Of a stretch of DNA of 64,000 nucleotides, positions 19,279 through 27,641 are shown in pieces. Location of the stretch: NCBI RefSeq assembly GCF_002077945.1, contig NZ_LVYD01000042.1, positions 333,202 through 397,201 of the forward strand, given 5' to 3'. This stretch comes from Niastella vici. Its GTDB lineage: Bacteria; Bacteroidota; Bacteroidia; Chitinophagales; Chitinophagaceae. Both the position numbers and the translations under genes were made by a program. Position 1 is the first letter of the stretch; every line of letters begins with the position of its first letter. The notes beneath the pieces were generated by a model. The model made no database searches. It was not told where the DNA came from and was given only the letters and a program-made list of their open reading frames with translations.

Positions 19279-20556
19279 ATGAAACATTTGTACCCAGGAG
19301 TAACCAAAACAGGATTGCCTGCTATTAAAAGAATTGTTTTACTAATTGCTATTTTAATATACAGCGCCGTTGCGCTGGCGCAATCGCTCAATTTCAATAC
19401 GCCTGTTCTTGAATCAGGAACAGCACAGCAACAAGGATGTGTGTATCGTTTTTCACCAATAACAGCCGGTGGCAACATAGATGCGCTGGTAAAAGTGGAC
19501 AGCTTAATTGGCGTTACCCTGTCTGATATAGATGCTACCCCATCAGGCTCTTCTACCACCGCTTTGCAGCCACAAATGCAGTCGTTGGGTGGTGTAGGTT
19601 ACCATTATGCCGTATTCACGATCACCTTTGTAAACCATGGTACTACCACACCAACACCGGTATTTGATTTCAGCAGTGTGTTCATGGGACTTGATGGCAG
19701 CAACCAGATGACCGAATTCAACGCTATTACGGTTTCTAACGCCAGCTGGCAGTACGTAAGTCCCACACCCAAGGTAGCCGTTACGCAAAATGGCGATATG
19801 GTATGGGGTACAGCCACCAGTTCGGACCCTACAGGCGGCCAGGGCGTCGACGAAACCGATTCAACCCAAATGTTCAAAGTTAGCTCACCAGCCACCTCCA
19901 GCGTAACGATGCGGGTAGGCTATTATCAAAGTTCGAATGGATGGAAAGGTAACGACCTGTTCAGCCTGAACATCAGGGGTAGTGAACTGGCAGCGATCAT
20001 CTTACCGGTTAACCTGTTAAGCTTTACCGCACAACTGGTCAATGATAAAGTATGGCTTGCCTGGAGCACCAGCAAGGAAGAGAACATGAGTCATTACAGT
20101 ATTGAAAGAAGCTACGATAATAAAACATTTGATGAAGCGGCGCTCTTATTCACAGCAGACAATCCTTTATCGGTAAATAATTATTCGTACAAGGACCCTG
20201 TCAAAAATGTAACCGGCTCTGTGATCTATTACCGCCTGAAAATGGTTGACAAGAGTGGAAAATATAAATATTCAGAAGTAAGGAGCGTGCGCCTGGGAAA
20301 CGGAACCGATAGTGCAAGGATCGCAGTTTATCCCAACCCGGTAGTGAACGAGTTACATATTTCCTTACCAACCGACTGGCAGAACAAAAATTTGAACGGG
20401 CAGTTGCTCAGTATAGCCGGAAATATTATAAAAACATTCAACATACAACAAAGTGCAACGATCGGTATGGCCGATGTACCTGCCGGCACGTATTATATAA
20501 AAGTGGTGAACGGAAAAGAGATCAGCACGCAAACAATCGTAAAATCAAGAAATTAA
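19279..20556 (+). CDS. Secreted protein with T9SS type A sorting domain
   Basis: A 425-residue exported protein. A signal peptide with hydrophobic core (IVLLIAILIYSAVALAQ) ends near residue 35. Residues 36-240 form a beta-rich domain of unknown function. From about 245 comes the common Bacteroidota linker PVNLLSFTAQLVNDKVWLAW followed by an FN3-like segment (YSIERSYDNKTF, YYRLKMVDKSGKYKYSEVRS). The last 75 residues (IAVYPNPVVNELHISLP, GTYYIKVVNGKEISTQTIVK) are a Por_Secre_tail type A signal, cleaved by PorU on the surface. No catalytic motif was recognised. Confidence 0.92.
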   Translation: MKHLYPGVTKTGLPAIKRIVLLIAILIYSAVALAQSLNFNTPVLESGTAQQQGCVYRFSPITAGGNIDALVKVDSLIGVTLSDIDATPSGSSTTALQPQMQSLGGVGYHYAVFTITFVNHGTTTPTPVFDFSSVFMGLDGSNQMTEFNAITVSNASWQYVSPTPKVAVTQNGDMVWGTATSSDPTGGQGVDETDSTQMFKVSSPATSSVTMRVGYYQSSNGWKGNDLFSLNIRGSELAAIILPVNLLSFTAQLVNDKVWLAWSTSKEENMSHYSIERSYDNKTFDEAALLFTADNPLSVNNYSYKDPVKNVTGSVIYYRLKMVDKSGKYKYSEVRSVRLGNGTDSARIAVYPNPVVNELHISLPTDWQNKNLNGQLLSIAGNIIKTFNIQQSATIGMADVPAGTYYIKVVNGKEISTQTIVKSRN

Positions 20557-20658
20557 AGATAGTTTTTAAGGGTACGATCAATAACGCCGTTCTGTTTCTA
20601 CAGGATGGCTTTTTTATTTTTGATGCATCATCTTCGTATTTTGTGGTAAAATAACTAC

Positions 20659-22059
20659 ATGAATCACTCTATGTTCGAACGGCCCGTATATATACAACGT
20701 CGTCAGCAGTTACGATCAACACTTACGAATGGACTGGTGCTGTTGCTGGGCAATGAAGACAGCAGCATGAACTATAAGGATAATTGTTATCCGTTCCGCC
20801 AGGACAGCACATTCCTGTACTATACCGGTATTGACCAGCCGGGTCTGGCAGTTATATTTGACCTGGATGAAAATAAAGAAATACTGTTTGGTGAAGATGC
20901 CAGCATTGATGATATCATTTGGACCGGCCCTCAACCGCTTATACAGGAGCTGGCCGAATCGGTAGGCATAGCAGCAAGCGGTAATGGCGCCAAACTGGCC
21001 AGCCTGCTGGCAGCAGCCCGCAAAGCACAACGTCCTATACATATATTACCGCCCTACCGGCCGGAAAATAAAATAAAACTGGCAGGGTTGCTTGATTCCA
21101 CCCTTGCACAGCTGGAACAATTTATTTCGGAACCGTTGATAAGATCGGTTATAGCGCAACGCGAAATAAAGGAAGAGCGGGAAATAGCAGAGATGGACAA
21201 AGCCTGCTCTATCAGTGCCGATATGCACCTGGCAGCCATACAGCATGCCCGGCCGGGTATGAAGGAATACGAACTGGCAGCAGAAGTGGAAGCCATTGCC
21301 CTGGCGAATTATGGCCGCCTCTCGTACCCGGTAATTCTTACCGTAAACGGACAAACCCTGCACAATCATTATCATGGTAATACTATTCAGGAAGGGAATA
21401 TGGTACTGGTTGATGCGGGCGCAGAAAACAGCATGCATTATGCCGGTGATCTTACCCGCACCTTCCCGGTGGGCAAACAATTCACCAGCCGCCAGCGCGA
21501 TATATATAACGTTGTATTAAATTCTTTAGACCATGCCGTATCCCTGCTTCGCCCCGGTATTCAATACCTGGAAGTGCATACCCAGGCCTGTATAAAACTG
21601 GTGGAAGGGCTTACCGCTGTTGGATTAATGAAAGGGGAAGCCGCCGCCGCAGTAGCCGCCGGCGCGCACACCATGTTTTTCCAGTGCGGACTGGGCCACA
21701 TGATAGGCCTCGACGTGCATGACATGGAAGACCTGGGCGAGCCCCTGGTTGGTTATGATGACCAGTTGAAGAAAAGCAAGGAATTTGGCTGGAAATCACT
21801 TCGTTTGGGAAAGACGTTAAAGGCGGGATTTGCGCTTACCGTTGAACCGGGCGTTTACATTATTCCCGAACTGATCGACCGGTGGAAGGCCGAACAAAAG
21901 CATGCGGCCTTCATTAATTATGAATTGCTTAATGAATATCGTAACTTTGGAGGAATACGCATTGAAGACAATTATGTGATCACATCCGATGGAAGCCAGA
22001 AACTTGGTAAATCACTGCCAAAAACGCTCAATGAAATAGAGGCATTGCGAAAAGGTTAG
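20659..22059 (+). CDS. pepP: Aminopeptidase P family (Xaa-Pro) metallopeptidase, M24B
   Basis: A 466-residue cytosolic enzyme: an AMP_N domain (about 1-140, FERPVYIQRRQQL, NCYPFRQDSTFLYYTGI) and a pita-bread catalytic domain (about 175-460). Metal ligands are visible: Asp in VLVDAGAEN, Asp in HYAGDLTRTF, His in GLGHMIGLDVHD, Glu in TVEPGVYI, Glu in GGIRIEDNYVI. It removes N-terminal residues before proline using two metal ions, usually Mn. A second M24B paralogue lies at 60.5-61.8 kb. Single gene by spacing. Confidence 0.95.
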   Translation: MNHSMFERPVYIQRRQQLRSTLTNGLVLLLGNEDSSMNYKDNCYPFRQDSTFLYYTGIDQPGLAVIFDLDENKEILFGEDASIDDIIWTGPQPLIQELAESVGIAASGNGAKLASLLAAARKAQRPIHILPPYRPENKIKLAGLLDSTLAQLEQFISEPLIRSVIAQREIKEEREIAEMDKACSISADMHLAAIQHARPGMKEYELAAEVEAIALANYGRLSYPVILTVNGQTLHNHYHGNTIQEGNMVLVDAGAENSMHYAGDLTRTFPVGKQFTSRQRDIYNVVLNSLDHAVSLLRPGIQYLEVHTQACIKLVEGLTAVGLMKGEAAAAVAAGAHTMFFQCGLGHMIGLDVHDMEDLGEPLVGYDDQLKKSKEFGWKSLRLGKTLKAGFALTVEPGVYIIPELIDRWKAEQKHAAFINYELLNEYRNFGGIRIEDNYVITSDGSQKLGKSLPKTLNEIEALRKG

Positions 22060-22220
22060 GCCGCGAACTTTCTTACCAAAAGTTAAAGGGAATGGAAAAT
22101 ATAACGATAGTGCAACACGCTGCATAACGAGGTTGTCCTCCAAGGCACGTGCCCGTATTATTTTAATGTTGAATCGTACCATTAAAAGGTAAATCAATTT
22201 GACATTTTATTATATATACT

Positions 22221-24638
22221 GTGCTATTGATCCCTTCTACTTTAAAACGTGTAATAGGCCTGTTGTGCTGCTGGGTGTATGCAACTGTTGCATTTTCCCA
22301 ACCGGTAGCTATTAATAAAAAAAATAACACCCTGCCCGTTGAGTCATTGGGCAGGGTGTTACGAACCACCGCAACTGAGATCTGCAATAATCTTGTTGAT
22401 GACGACAATAATAAATTAGTTGACGATAAAGACTTCGCCTGCTATTTTAACGGGCTTACCCGTTCTACCTGTAAAAAAAGCTCCATAATATGGGCCATCG
22501 ATGGCGGTGGCAATCTGTATTGGTTCGACATGAGTACAGGTGCTCAAAACTTTGTAGGATCAAATCAATTTGTAAGCAGCGATATTACCTGGGCAAGCAA
22601 TGGAAAATTATATGGAACAGGCGGTTTTCCCAATGGCATTTGGGAAATAGATCCCTATTCGGGGAGCGCTACATTTATAAATAAGCTGCCCGATAATTAT
22701 AACGCCGGTGTGGCCATGACGGCCGATGCATCGGGCAACTTATATATAACGGCCAGCCTCAATGGCCAGGTGAATGTTGTAAAATTAAATATCGCCACCT
22801 GGGAATTGTGTGTTATCGCTGATCTTTCGGCACACTTTATATTTCCCGCAGGCGATCTCACCTTTTTGGATGGAATGCTGTATATGAGCGGCTCACAAAA
22901 CAGAGTGGCAAAGATCAATGTGAAAACCGGCGACGTATACGTGCAGCCTTTCATTAATAATACACCTACCGGTTATTATGGCATGGTGAATATAGGCGAT
23001 GGCTTTTTGTATGTTGCCCAAAACAAAAACATTTACCAGGTTAACCCGGTAACCATGGAAGTAAGCAACACGCCTGCATTTAAGTTGTCGAGCACCTGGG
23101 AGATCTATGGACTGGCAGGGTATTATGAGCTTTGCCAGGCGCCGCAATGCACTGGCAAAACAAACATTACACCCAGCGAAAATCCGCCATATTGTTCTAA
23201 CCAGAACATAAAACTGAAAGCGGCTTTTTATCCCGGATGCAGTTCAGGTACGCCTTCAATAAGCTGGTCGTGGTATACAGGAGGTGCTATTTTTAACGGC
23301 GACGAACTGGAGATCAATACGCCTGGAAAATATTATCTCAACTATAGAACACCAACCGAAACCTGCGACCGCATTGATTCATTTACTTTACAATACGCCG
23401 CCAATGCACCATTACGGGCATCCGGAGAATACCAGTCGCCAACAGGTTGTTCATGCACCGGCACCATGAGGGTGAGCGTAGGCTGTGGAAGCGGTAATTT
23501 CAAATATGAATGGAGCACGGGTGCTACAACACCAATGGTTTCAAACGTTTGCCCCGGCACCTATTCGGTGAAGGTCACTGACATCATTCAGGCAAAGGAT
23601 ACCACCATAAATTTTATCATTCCTTCCCCACCCAATTCAATACAGGATGCCCAAATTATTACTACCGGCGATCATTGCAACCAAACTGATGGAAACATTA
23701 CCATTAGCCAGGTGCAGGGAGGCACAGCGCCTTATCAATATGCATTGAATAATCAATCATTTGGCAACAACTCCATATTCCCGGCTTTGCCCAAAGGAAA
23801 TTATACCATTACCATTCGCGACAATACCGGTTGTCTTTTACAGAAGCAGGCCATTGTACAAGCCAAACCCGGACCAGAGAAAATATGGTACACCCAAAAA
23901 GATGCGTATTGCGGTTTGCCAGGTGGCACCATCAACATTGATTCGGTAAAAAATGGTTCCTCCCCTTATACTTATTCGTTAGGCGGAGCACCCTTTGGCC
24001 AACAGACAGGCTTTACGAATATTACGCCGGGCCCCAATACCATCAGCGTCAAAGATAATTATGGTTGTTTGTTGCAGGAGCCGCTGACCATTTACCAGTC
24101 AGATGCATTACAAATTGCAATAAGCCCCAAAGACACTACCATTTGCGCCAGTCAGAAGATCACTTTCAACGCCACCTTATTGAGCAATAACGAGGGCGTT
24201 CAATTTGCCTGGGATGGAAGCCAGCCTTCCCCATCGGCCAAATTCAATACAGCCGTGTATGCCAATAAGTTTATGGTGGTACAGGCCATTGATAAGAACG
24301 GATGCACAACAGCCGATTCGGCTTTTATAACAGCACCTTATTGCGATTCGTTGTTTGCAAAATGCGTCATATTCCCATCCGCATTTACCCCTGACCAGAA
24401 TGGGTTGAACGATACCTTTGGACCACACCTCGGTAGTTGCGAAATTCAGCGTTTCAAAATGGTCATCTATAACAGGTGGGGACAATTGATCTTTCAAAGT
24501 GGTAAACCACAAGAACGATGGAACGGCACGGTAAACGGGAATGCGCAGCCATCGGGCGTGTACGTATACAACTGTGTGTGGGAAGACCCTATGGGGTATG
24601 TTCACCGGCATAAGGGGGTGGTGATGCTAATAAGATAA
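22221..24638 (+). CDS. Secreted SprB-repeat-like protein with T9SS type B C-terminus
   Basis: An 805-residue protein read from a GTG start that gives a good signal peptide (LLCCWVYATVAFSQP); no better ATG precedes the mature part. Residues 60-310 look like a beta-propeller (GNLYWFDMSTGAQ, GNLYITASLNGQ). Ig-like domains and SprB/PKD repeats follow (about 400-610; GGTAPYQYALNNQSFGNNS, GSSPYTYSLGGAPFGQ). The last 90 residues are a gliding-motility-associated type B secretion domain (FPSAFTPDQNGLNDTFGP, YNRWGQLIFQSGKPQERWNG, GVYVYNCVWEDP). SprB-type repeats occur in gliding adhesins. A strong hairpin lies in codons 35-47. Likely cell-surface adhesin; the partner is unknown. Confidence 0.93.
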   Translation: MLLIPSTLKRVIGLLCCWVYATVAFSQPVAINKKNNTLPVESLGRVLRTTATEICNNLVDDDNNKLVDDKDFACYFNGLTRSTCKKSSIIWAIDGGGNLYWFDMSTGAQNFVGSNQFVSSDITWASNGKLYGTGGFPNGIWEIDPYSGSATFINKLPDNYNAGVAMTADASGNLYITASLNGQVNVVKLNIATWELCVIADLSAHFIFPAGDLTFLDGMLYMSGSQNRVAKINVKTGDVYVQPFINNTPTGYYGMVNIGDGFLYVAQNKNIYQVNPVTMEVSNTPAFKLSSTWEIYGLAGYYELCQAPQCTGKTNITPSENPPYCSNQNIKLKAAFYPGCSSGTPSISWSWYTGGAIFNGDELEINTPGKYYLNYRTPTETCDRIDSFTLQYAANAPLRASGEYQSPTGCSCTGTMRVSVGCGSGNFKYEWSTGATTPMVSNVCPGTYSVKVTDIIQAKDTTINFIIPSPPNSIQDAQIITTGDHCNQTDGNITISQVQGGTAPYQYALNNQSFGNNSIFPALPKGNYTITIRDNTGCLLQKQAIVQAKPGPEKIWYTQKDAYCGLPGGTINIDSVKNGSSPYTYSLGGAPFGQQTGFTNITPGPNTISVKDNYGCLLQEPLTIYQSDALQIAISPKDTTICASQKITFNATLLSNNEGVQFAWDGSQPSPSAKFNTAVYANKFMVVQAIDKNGCTTADSAFITAPYCDSLFAKCVIFPSAFTPDQNGLNDTFGPHLGSCEIQRFKMVIYNRWGQLIFQSGKPQERWNGTVNGNAQPSGVYVYNCVWEDPMGYVHRHKGVVMLIR
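22325..22361. other. 13-bp perfect hairpin inside the 5' end of a coding sequence
   Basis: TAACACCCTGCCC (22325-22337) and GGGCAGGGTGTTA (22349-22361) pair perfectly around an 11-nt loop. On the minus strand the stem is followed by a run of T, so it has the form of a terminator for leftward transcription. It lies just after the signal-peptide codons of the secreted protein. Confidence 0.85.
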
Positions 24639-24683
24639 AGTTCCGAATCAGCGAAATCCTATCTTTATTGTCAAATTAAGATC

Positions 24684-25355
24684 ATGAGCACCAAACGCAT
24701 CTCACTGCCGGTATCAGACACAATAGGGAAAGTTACCGCTGAATACAATGTGCCGGCCAAAGCATCCTGTCTTTTAACGCTGGCACATGGCGCCGGTGCG
24801 GGCATGGACCATAGTTTCATGGTAGCGTTGTCGGCCGCTTTATCAGCAGCAGGCATTGGCAGCTTCCGGTTCAATTTTCCTTTTACCGAGAACAAGAAAG
24901 GCAGGCCCGATACACCGGCTGTGGCGCATCAAACCATTGAAGCGGCCATAAACAAGGCACATGACCTGTTCCCCGACCTGCCCCTGTTTGCTTCCGGCAA
25001 ATCCTTTGGCGGCCGTATGAGCTCGCAATATTTATCAACCCATCCTGATACGCCGGTACAGGGAATAGTTTTCTTTGGTTTTCCCCTGCATGCAGCCGGC
25101 AAGCCATCTATAGAGCGGGCCGAACATTTAAAGGCCATAAAACTGCCGATGCTTTTTTTACAGGGCACCAAAGACACGCTGGCGCAGTGGGACCTTATAG
25201 AGGAAGTGTGCGCATCGCTTAAAAAGGCAAAACTCGTAAAGTTGGAAGGGGCCGATCACAGTTTCAAGGCAGGGAAAACCGATACTATGAGCCTGCTGGT
25301 AAAAGCGACGGGTGAATGGGTGGAGAAGTTGGTTAAGAAAGGGAGTGGAAAGTAA
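24684..25355 (+). CDS. Alpha/beta hydrolase (TEX30/KANSL3-like family)
   Basis: A 223-residue cytosolic alpha/beta hydrolase. Visible elements: oxyanion/loop motif LTLAHGAGAGMDHSFM (about 32-47), nucleophile elbow GKSFGGRM with Ser at about 109, acid in LQGTKDTLAQ (about 163), and catalytic His in GADHSF (about 193). This matches small bacterial hydrolases related to dienelactone hydrolase. The substrate is unknown. It follows the secreted-protein gene by 45 bp but has its own likely promoter (TATCTTTA near 24660). Confidence 0.9.
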   Translation: MSTKRISLPVSDTIGKVTAEYNVPAKASCLLTLAHGAGAGMDHSFMVALSAALSAAGIGSFRFNFPFTENKKGRPDTPAVAHQTIEAAINKAHDLFPDLPLFASGKSFGGRMSSQYLSTHPDTPVQGIVFFGFPLHAAGKPSIERAEHLKAIKLPMLFLQGTKDTLAQWDLIEEVCASLKKAKLVKLEGADHSFKAGKTDTMSLLVKATGEWVEKLVKKGSGK

Positions 25356-25390
25356 TGTTATAACAGAAATTTTTGCCGGAGCGGCTTTTA

Positions 25391-25422
25391 TTTGGTGGAG
25401 ATCACAGATAGCTCTATATTTG
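25391..25422 (+). promoter_or_regulatory. Bacteroidota-type promoter of the tRNA locus
   Basis: TTTG at 25391-25394, a 20-bp spacer, then TATATTTG at 25415-25422. This is an exact match to the TTTG/TAnnTTTG consensus of the Bacteroidota primary sigma factor. It ends 45 bp before the first tRNA-like sequence. Confidence 0.8.
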
Positions 25423-25467
25423 CAAACTCAAAAATAAGCGATCTTCTTTTATAGAAGGTTGATTTAT

Positions 25468-25536
25468 GGGAGATTAGCTCAGTTGGCCAGAGCGTTCCGA
25501 TGTAAATCGGGAAGGTCGTCGGTCAACAAAATATAC
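25468..25536 (+). pseudogene. Decayed tRNA gene (pseudo-tRNA)
   Basis: The 5' part is a good tRNA start: acceptor strand GGGAGAT and D-arm TAGCTCAGTTGGCCAGAGCG. The anticodon arm is defective (TTCCGATGTAAATCGGGAA pairs only with a bulge and a short loop). The T-arm stops after GGTCGTCGGT without the TTCGA loop or the 3' acceptor strand, and runs straight into the next tRNA. The anticodon may have been TGT (Thr) or GTA; this cannot be decided. Sequencing error is a remote alternative, since two separate regions are damaged. Confidence 0.7.
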
Positions 25537-25610
<74 letters not shown>

Positions 25611-25618
25611 CATCTTTC

Positions 25619-25648
25619 AAAGGTCTGCAGCAATGCGGGCCTTTTTTT
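25619..25648 (+). terminator. Rho-independent terminator of the tRNA transcript
   Basis: AAAGGTCTGCA (25619-25629) pairs over 11 positions, including G-U pairs, with TGCGGGCCTTT (25634-25644) around a GCAA tetraloop, followed by a T-run. Close relatives occur at 29384 and 30503. Confidence 0.92.
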
Positions 25649-25743
25649 GTTGGGAAGCCTTAAAACGTAATACAGATAAGGGATCAAAGTTAAATTATTG
25701 GGGGATGTTTTTGATTCTTTGCAAAAAGCCACAAAATTAAATT

Positions 25744-26358
25744 ATGTGGGTACATGAATTAATCGGAAGAAAAATTACCAATATCTACGACGTATTGGAG
25801 TATGAATCTTATGGGCTTGACAGAGGTGAGTGCTTTATTGAAATTGATAATAACCTGATAATAGATATCCCTTACGATTATTATGAACCCCACTTATTGG
25901 AAGTAACGATTAGGGAATTACCTCCCCAGGCTGAAAGTTTATTTGAGAATTTATCCGATTTGCTATTTTATCATCTTAAAGATGGCAAACGCGTTATAGA
26001 AATTACAAAAAAAGTAACTTATATAAAAGTGGGCTTTTGGCAAAGGGTTAAGAATCTTTTAGTGCGTGGAGAGTTACCCGTTTCAAAAAAGGAGATCGTT
26101 GAAGAAATTCAATCTTACAAAGCAGATCGTGTGGAAAATAAGTGTAAGTATATTAAGGACAGAGTTATTGCAGATGTTCTGTTCTTTAATGATTATGAGA
26201 AATCATGTATTGAATTGGATAACGGTTATATAATTACCGAAACCAGTGCCGCCATGAACGGAACCGGCCTAGTAGGCCTTAATATTTATGACAATCTTGC
26301 AATGTTAAAAAAGAGACGGGGAAATGATTTTTTAAGAGTTTCTTCAGCACAATTATAA
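25744..26358 (+). CDS. Unknown AT-rich gene beside the tRNA
   Basis: A 204-residue soluble protein not assigned to a family. It begins MWVHELIGRKITNIYDVLEY and is rich in Ile, Glu, Lys and Tyr. It has two related-looking beta stretches with acidic-aromatic repeats (GECFIEIDNNLIIDIPYD and KSCIELDNGYIITETSAA), hinting at an internal duplication. The coding sequence is visibly richer in A and T than its neighbours, and it lies between the tRNA-Ala gene and a 16-bp copy of part of that tRNA. Horizontal acquisition is therefore likely. No integrase accompanies it. Confidence 0.8.
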   Translation: MWVHELIGRKITNIYDVLEYESYGLDRGECFIEIDNNLIIDIPYDYYEPHLLEVTIRELPPQAESLFENLSDLLFYHLKDGKRVIEITKKVTYIKVGFWQRVKNLLVRGELPVSKKEIVEEIQSYKADRVENKCKYIKDRVIADVLFFNDYEKSCIELDNGYIITETSAAMNGTGLVGLNIYDNLAMLKKRRGNDFLRVSSAQL

Positions 26359-26480
26359 CCTTACAATAACAATATAAAACAACCTCATTAGGAAAGACTA
26401 CCCAGCTTGCCCCCCTTTACCTGTATAATTTGCCGCGGCTAACCTAAATCCCCCAAGATCTTGACTTGATCCCAAATAAA

Positions 26481-26496
26481 CTCAGTTGGCTAGAGC
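26481..26496 (+). repeat. 16-bp copy of the tRNA-Ala D-arm (possible attachment-site remnant)
   Basis: CTCAGTTGGCTAGAGC is identical to 25547-25562 within tRNA-Ala. Flanking bases also partly agree (AA before, CTTT after). It marks the far side of a segment of about 0.93 kb that carries the AT-rich unknown gene. It may be an old recombination junction or a chance tRNA fragment. Confidence 0.6.
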
Positions 26497-26885
26497 CTTT
26501 TGACATAATTAATTAGCGTTAACACAACACAATACTGTTCCCTTTTAAGCTTTGGAAAAGCCCTGACATTTTTTTAATTTAGATGATAAGCGTTTTCGTT
26601 CCACAACGTTTATTATCCCGGCCTGGTGCCGCTCTGACTAGTATTTACCTTTTTATTTAACGGTGTAAGATACAGTATAAGTAATGTATATGGCTGTTGT
26701 TCTGGCCTGAACAGCATCTATATATGTAGAAACTGGGCACTGACTATTACACCAGGGTTGCACTGGGATACTAAGGCTGCAGTGCAACCCCAGTGCAACT
26801 CCAGTGCAACCCCCATCGGCAAATATTGCCGTATTGGGCCCCTGGAAGACACAGTGTCTCGCTCATTATTCTTAAACATATTCAG
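26497..26885. other. Intergenic region with AGTGCAAC repeats
   Basis: No gene is seen between the tRNA fragment and the next start codon. The first 250 bp are AT-rich without clear structure. The region ends with the repeat cluster described separately and the short palindrome GACACAGTGTC (26848-26858), 27 bp before the start codon of the next gene. Confidence 0.4.
26755..26812. repeat. Inverted and tandem AGTGCAACYCC repeats upstream of an unknown gene
   Basis: GGGTTGCACTG (26755-26765) is the exact reverse complement of CAGTGCAACCC (26780-26790). Two more direct copies follow at once (CAGTGCAACTC, CAGTGCAACCC), giving one inverted and three direct units at 11-12 bp spacing. It could be a regulator-binding array or a hairpin about 75 bp before the start codon of the downstream gene. 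Confidence 0.8.
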
Positions 26886-27575
26886 ATGGCAAAAAAGAAA
26901 ACAGCAATAGTAAATCGCAGGCGGGTGCTTACTGACCCGGTTTTTGAACTCACCCGGCAAAATAATGCGGAATTTACCAGGGCCTGTAAAGCCAACCGCT
27001 TGCTACGCCGGGCGTTTGCGCTGGCCATGCTCAATAAGGCCGACAGGTATGTGTCGGGCCGCCTCACCAAAACTATGTTCAACATCTTGCAAAGCGATCC
27101 GGTAAACGGCCGTGGTGAACGTAGGGTAACCAATGGCGTATTGGGCATTCTGGAAGGGTTTAATTTTAATCGCGACACCAGTTTACAGAATGTTTTACGC
27201 GGGCCGTATTCCGTTACGATCAATCATGATATAACACAGGCAACTATAAGTTTTCCCTCATTTATGGCAAAAGCCATGATCGAAACCACATCCGGCGCAA
27301 ATGCCTGTATGTTAAGCGGTATAGCTGCATCCCTGAGCCTGGAAGAAGAAACCTGGCCGGTTAACCCTGTTCAAACTGATAAAATGAATATAATACTGCA
27401 TCCACGCGAACCGCTGCAGTTGCAACTGCCTGTTATTGAACATAAGAGCACTAATGCCATAATTATTGCATTGGGTATCGAATTTTTTCATGAGATACAC
27501 GGTGGGTACCAACCGGTTGAAAAAAAGCACAATGTACTGGCAGTGGTAAAAGTGTTTCCTGCTAATGAAGTTTGA
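26886..27575 (+). CDS. Conserved-looking unknown protein (229 residues)
   Basis: The start MAKKKTAIVNRRR is chosen because the sequence upstream is the repeat cluster, not coding. The N-terminal half is basic and helical (FTRACKANRLLRRAFALAMLNKADRY), with the motif GERRVTNGVLGILEGFNFNR. The C-terminal half is beta-rich (MNIILHPREPLQLQLPVIEH, NAIIIALGIEFFHEI). No signal peptide or membrane segment. The layout resembles unannotated Bacteroidota proteins of similar size, but I cannot name a family or function. Confidence 0.8.
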   Translation: MAKKKTAIVNRRRVLTDPVFELTRQNNAEFTRACKANRLLRRAFALAMLNKADRYVSGRLTKTMFNILQSDPVNGRGERRVTNGVLGILEGFNFNRDTSLQNVLRGPYSVTINHDITQATISFPSFMAKAMIETTSGANACMLSGIAASLSLEEETWPVNPVQTDKMNIILHPREPLQLQLPVIEHKSTNAIIIALGIEFFHEIHGGYQPVEKKHNVLAVVKVFPANEV

Positions 27576-27641
27576 AGTCTGAGCCAGGCGTACCGGCGAA
27601 AAAAAATTGAACCGCTTATTTTCTCTATACGGCTTACATTT

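Noticed and set aside
25744..26358. Integrative element with an integrase at the tRNA-Ala locus
   Set aside because: No integrase or recombinase is present; only a short partial tRNA copy and one orphan gene, so a complete mobile element cannot be claimed.
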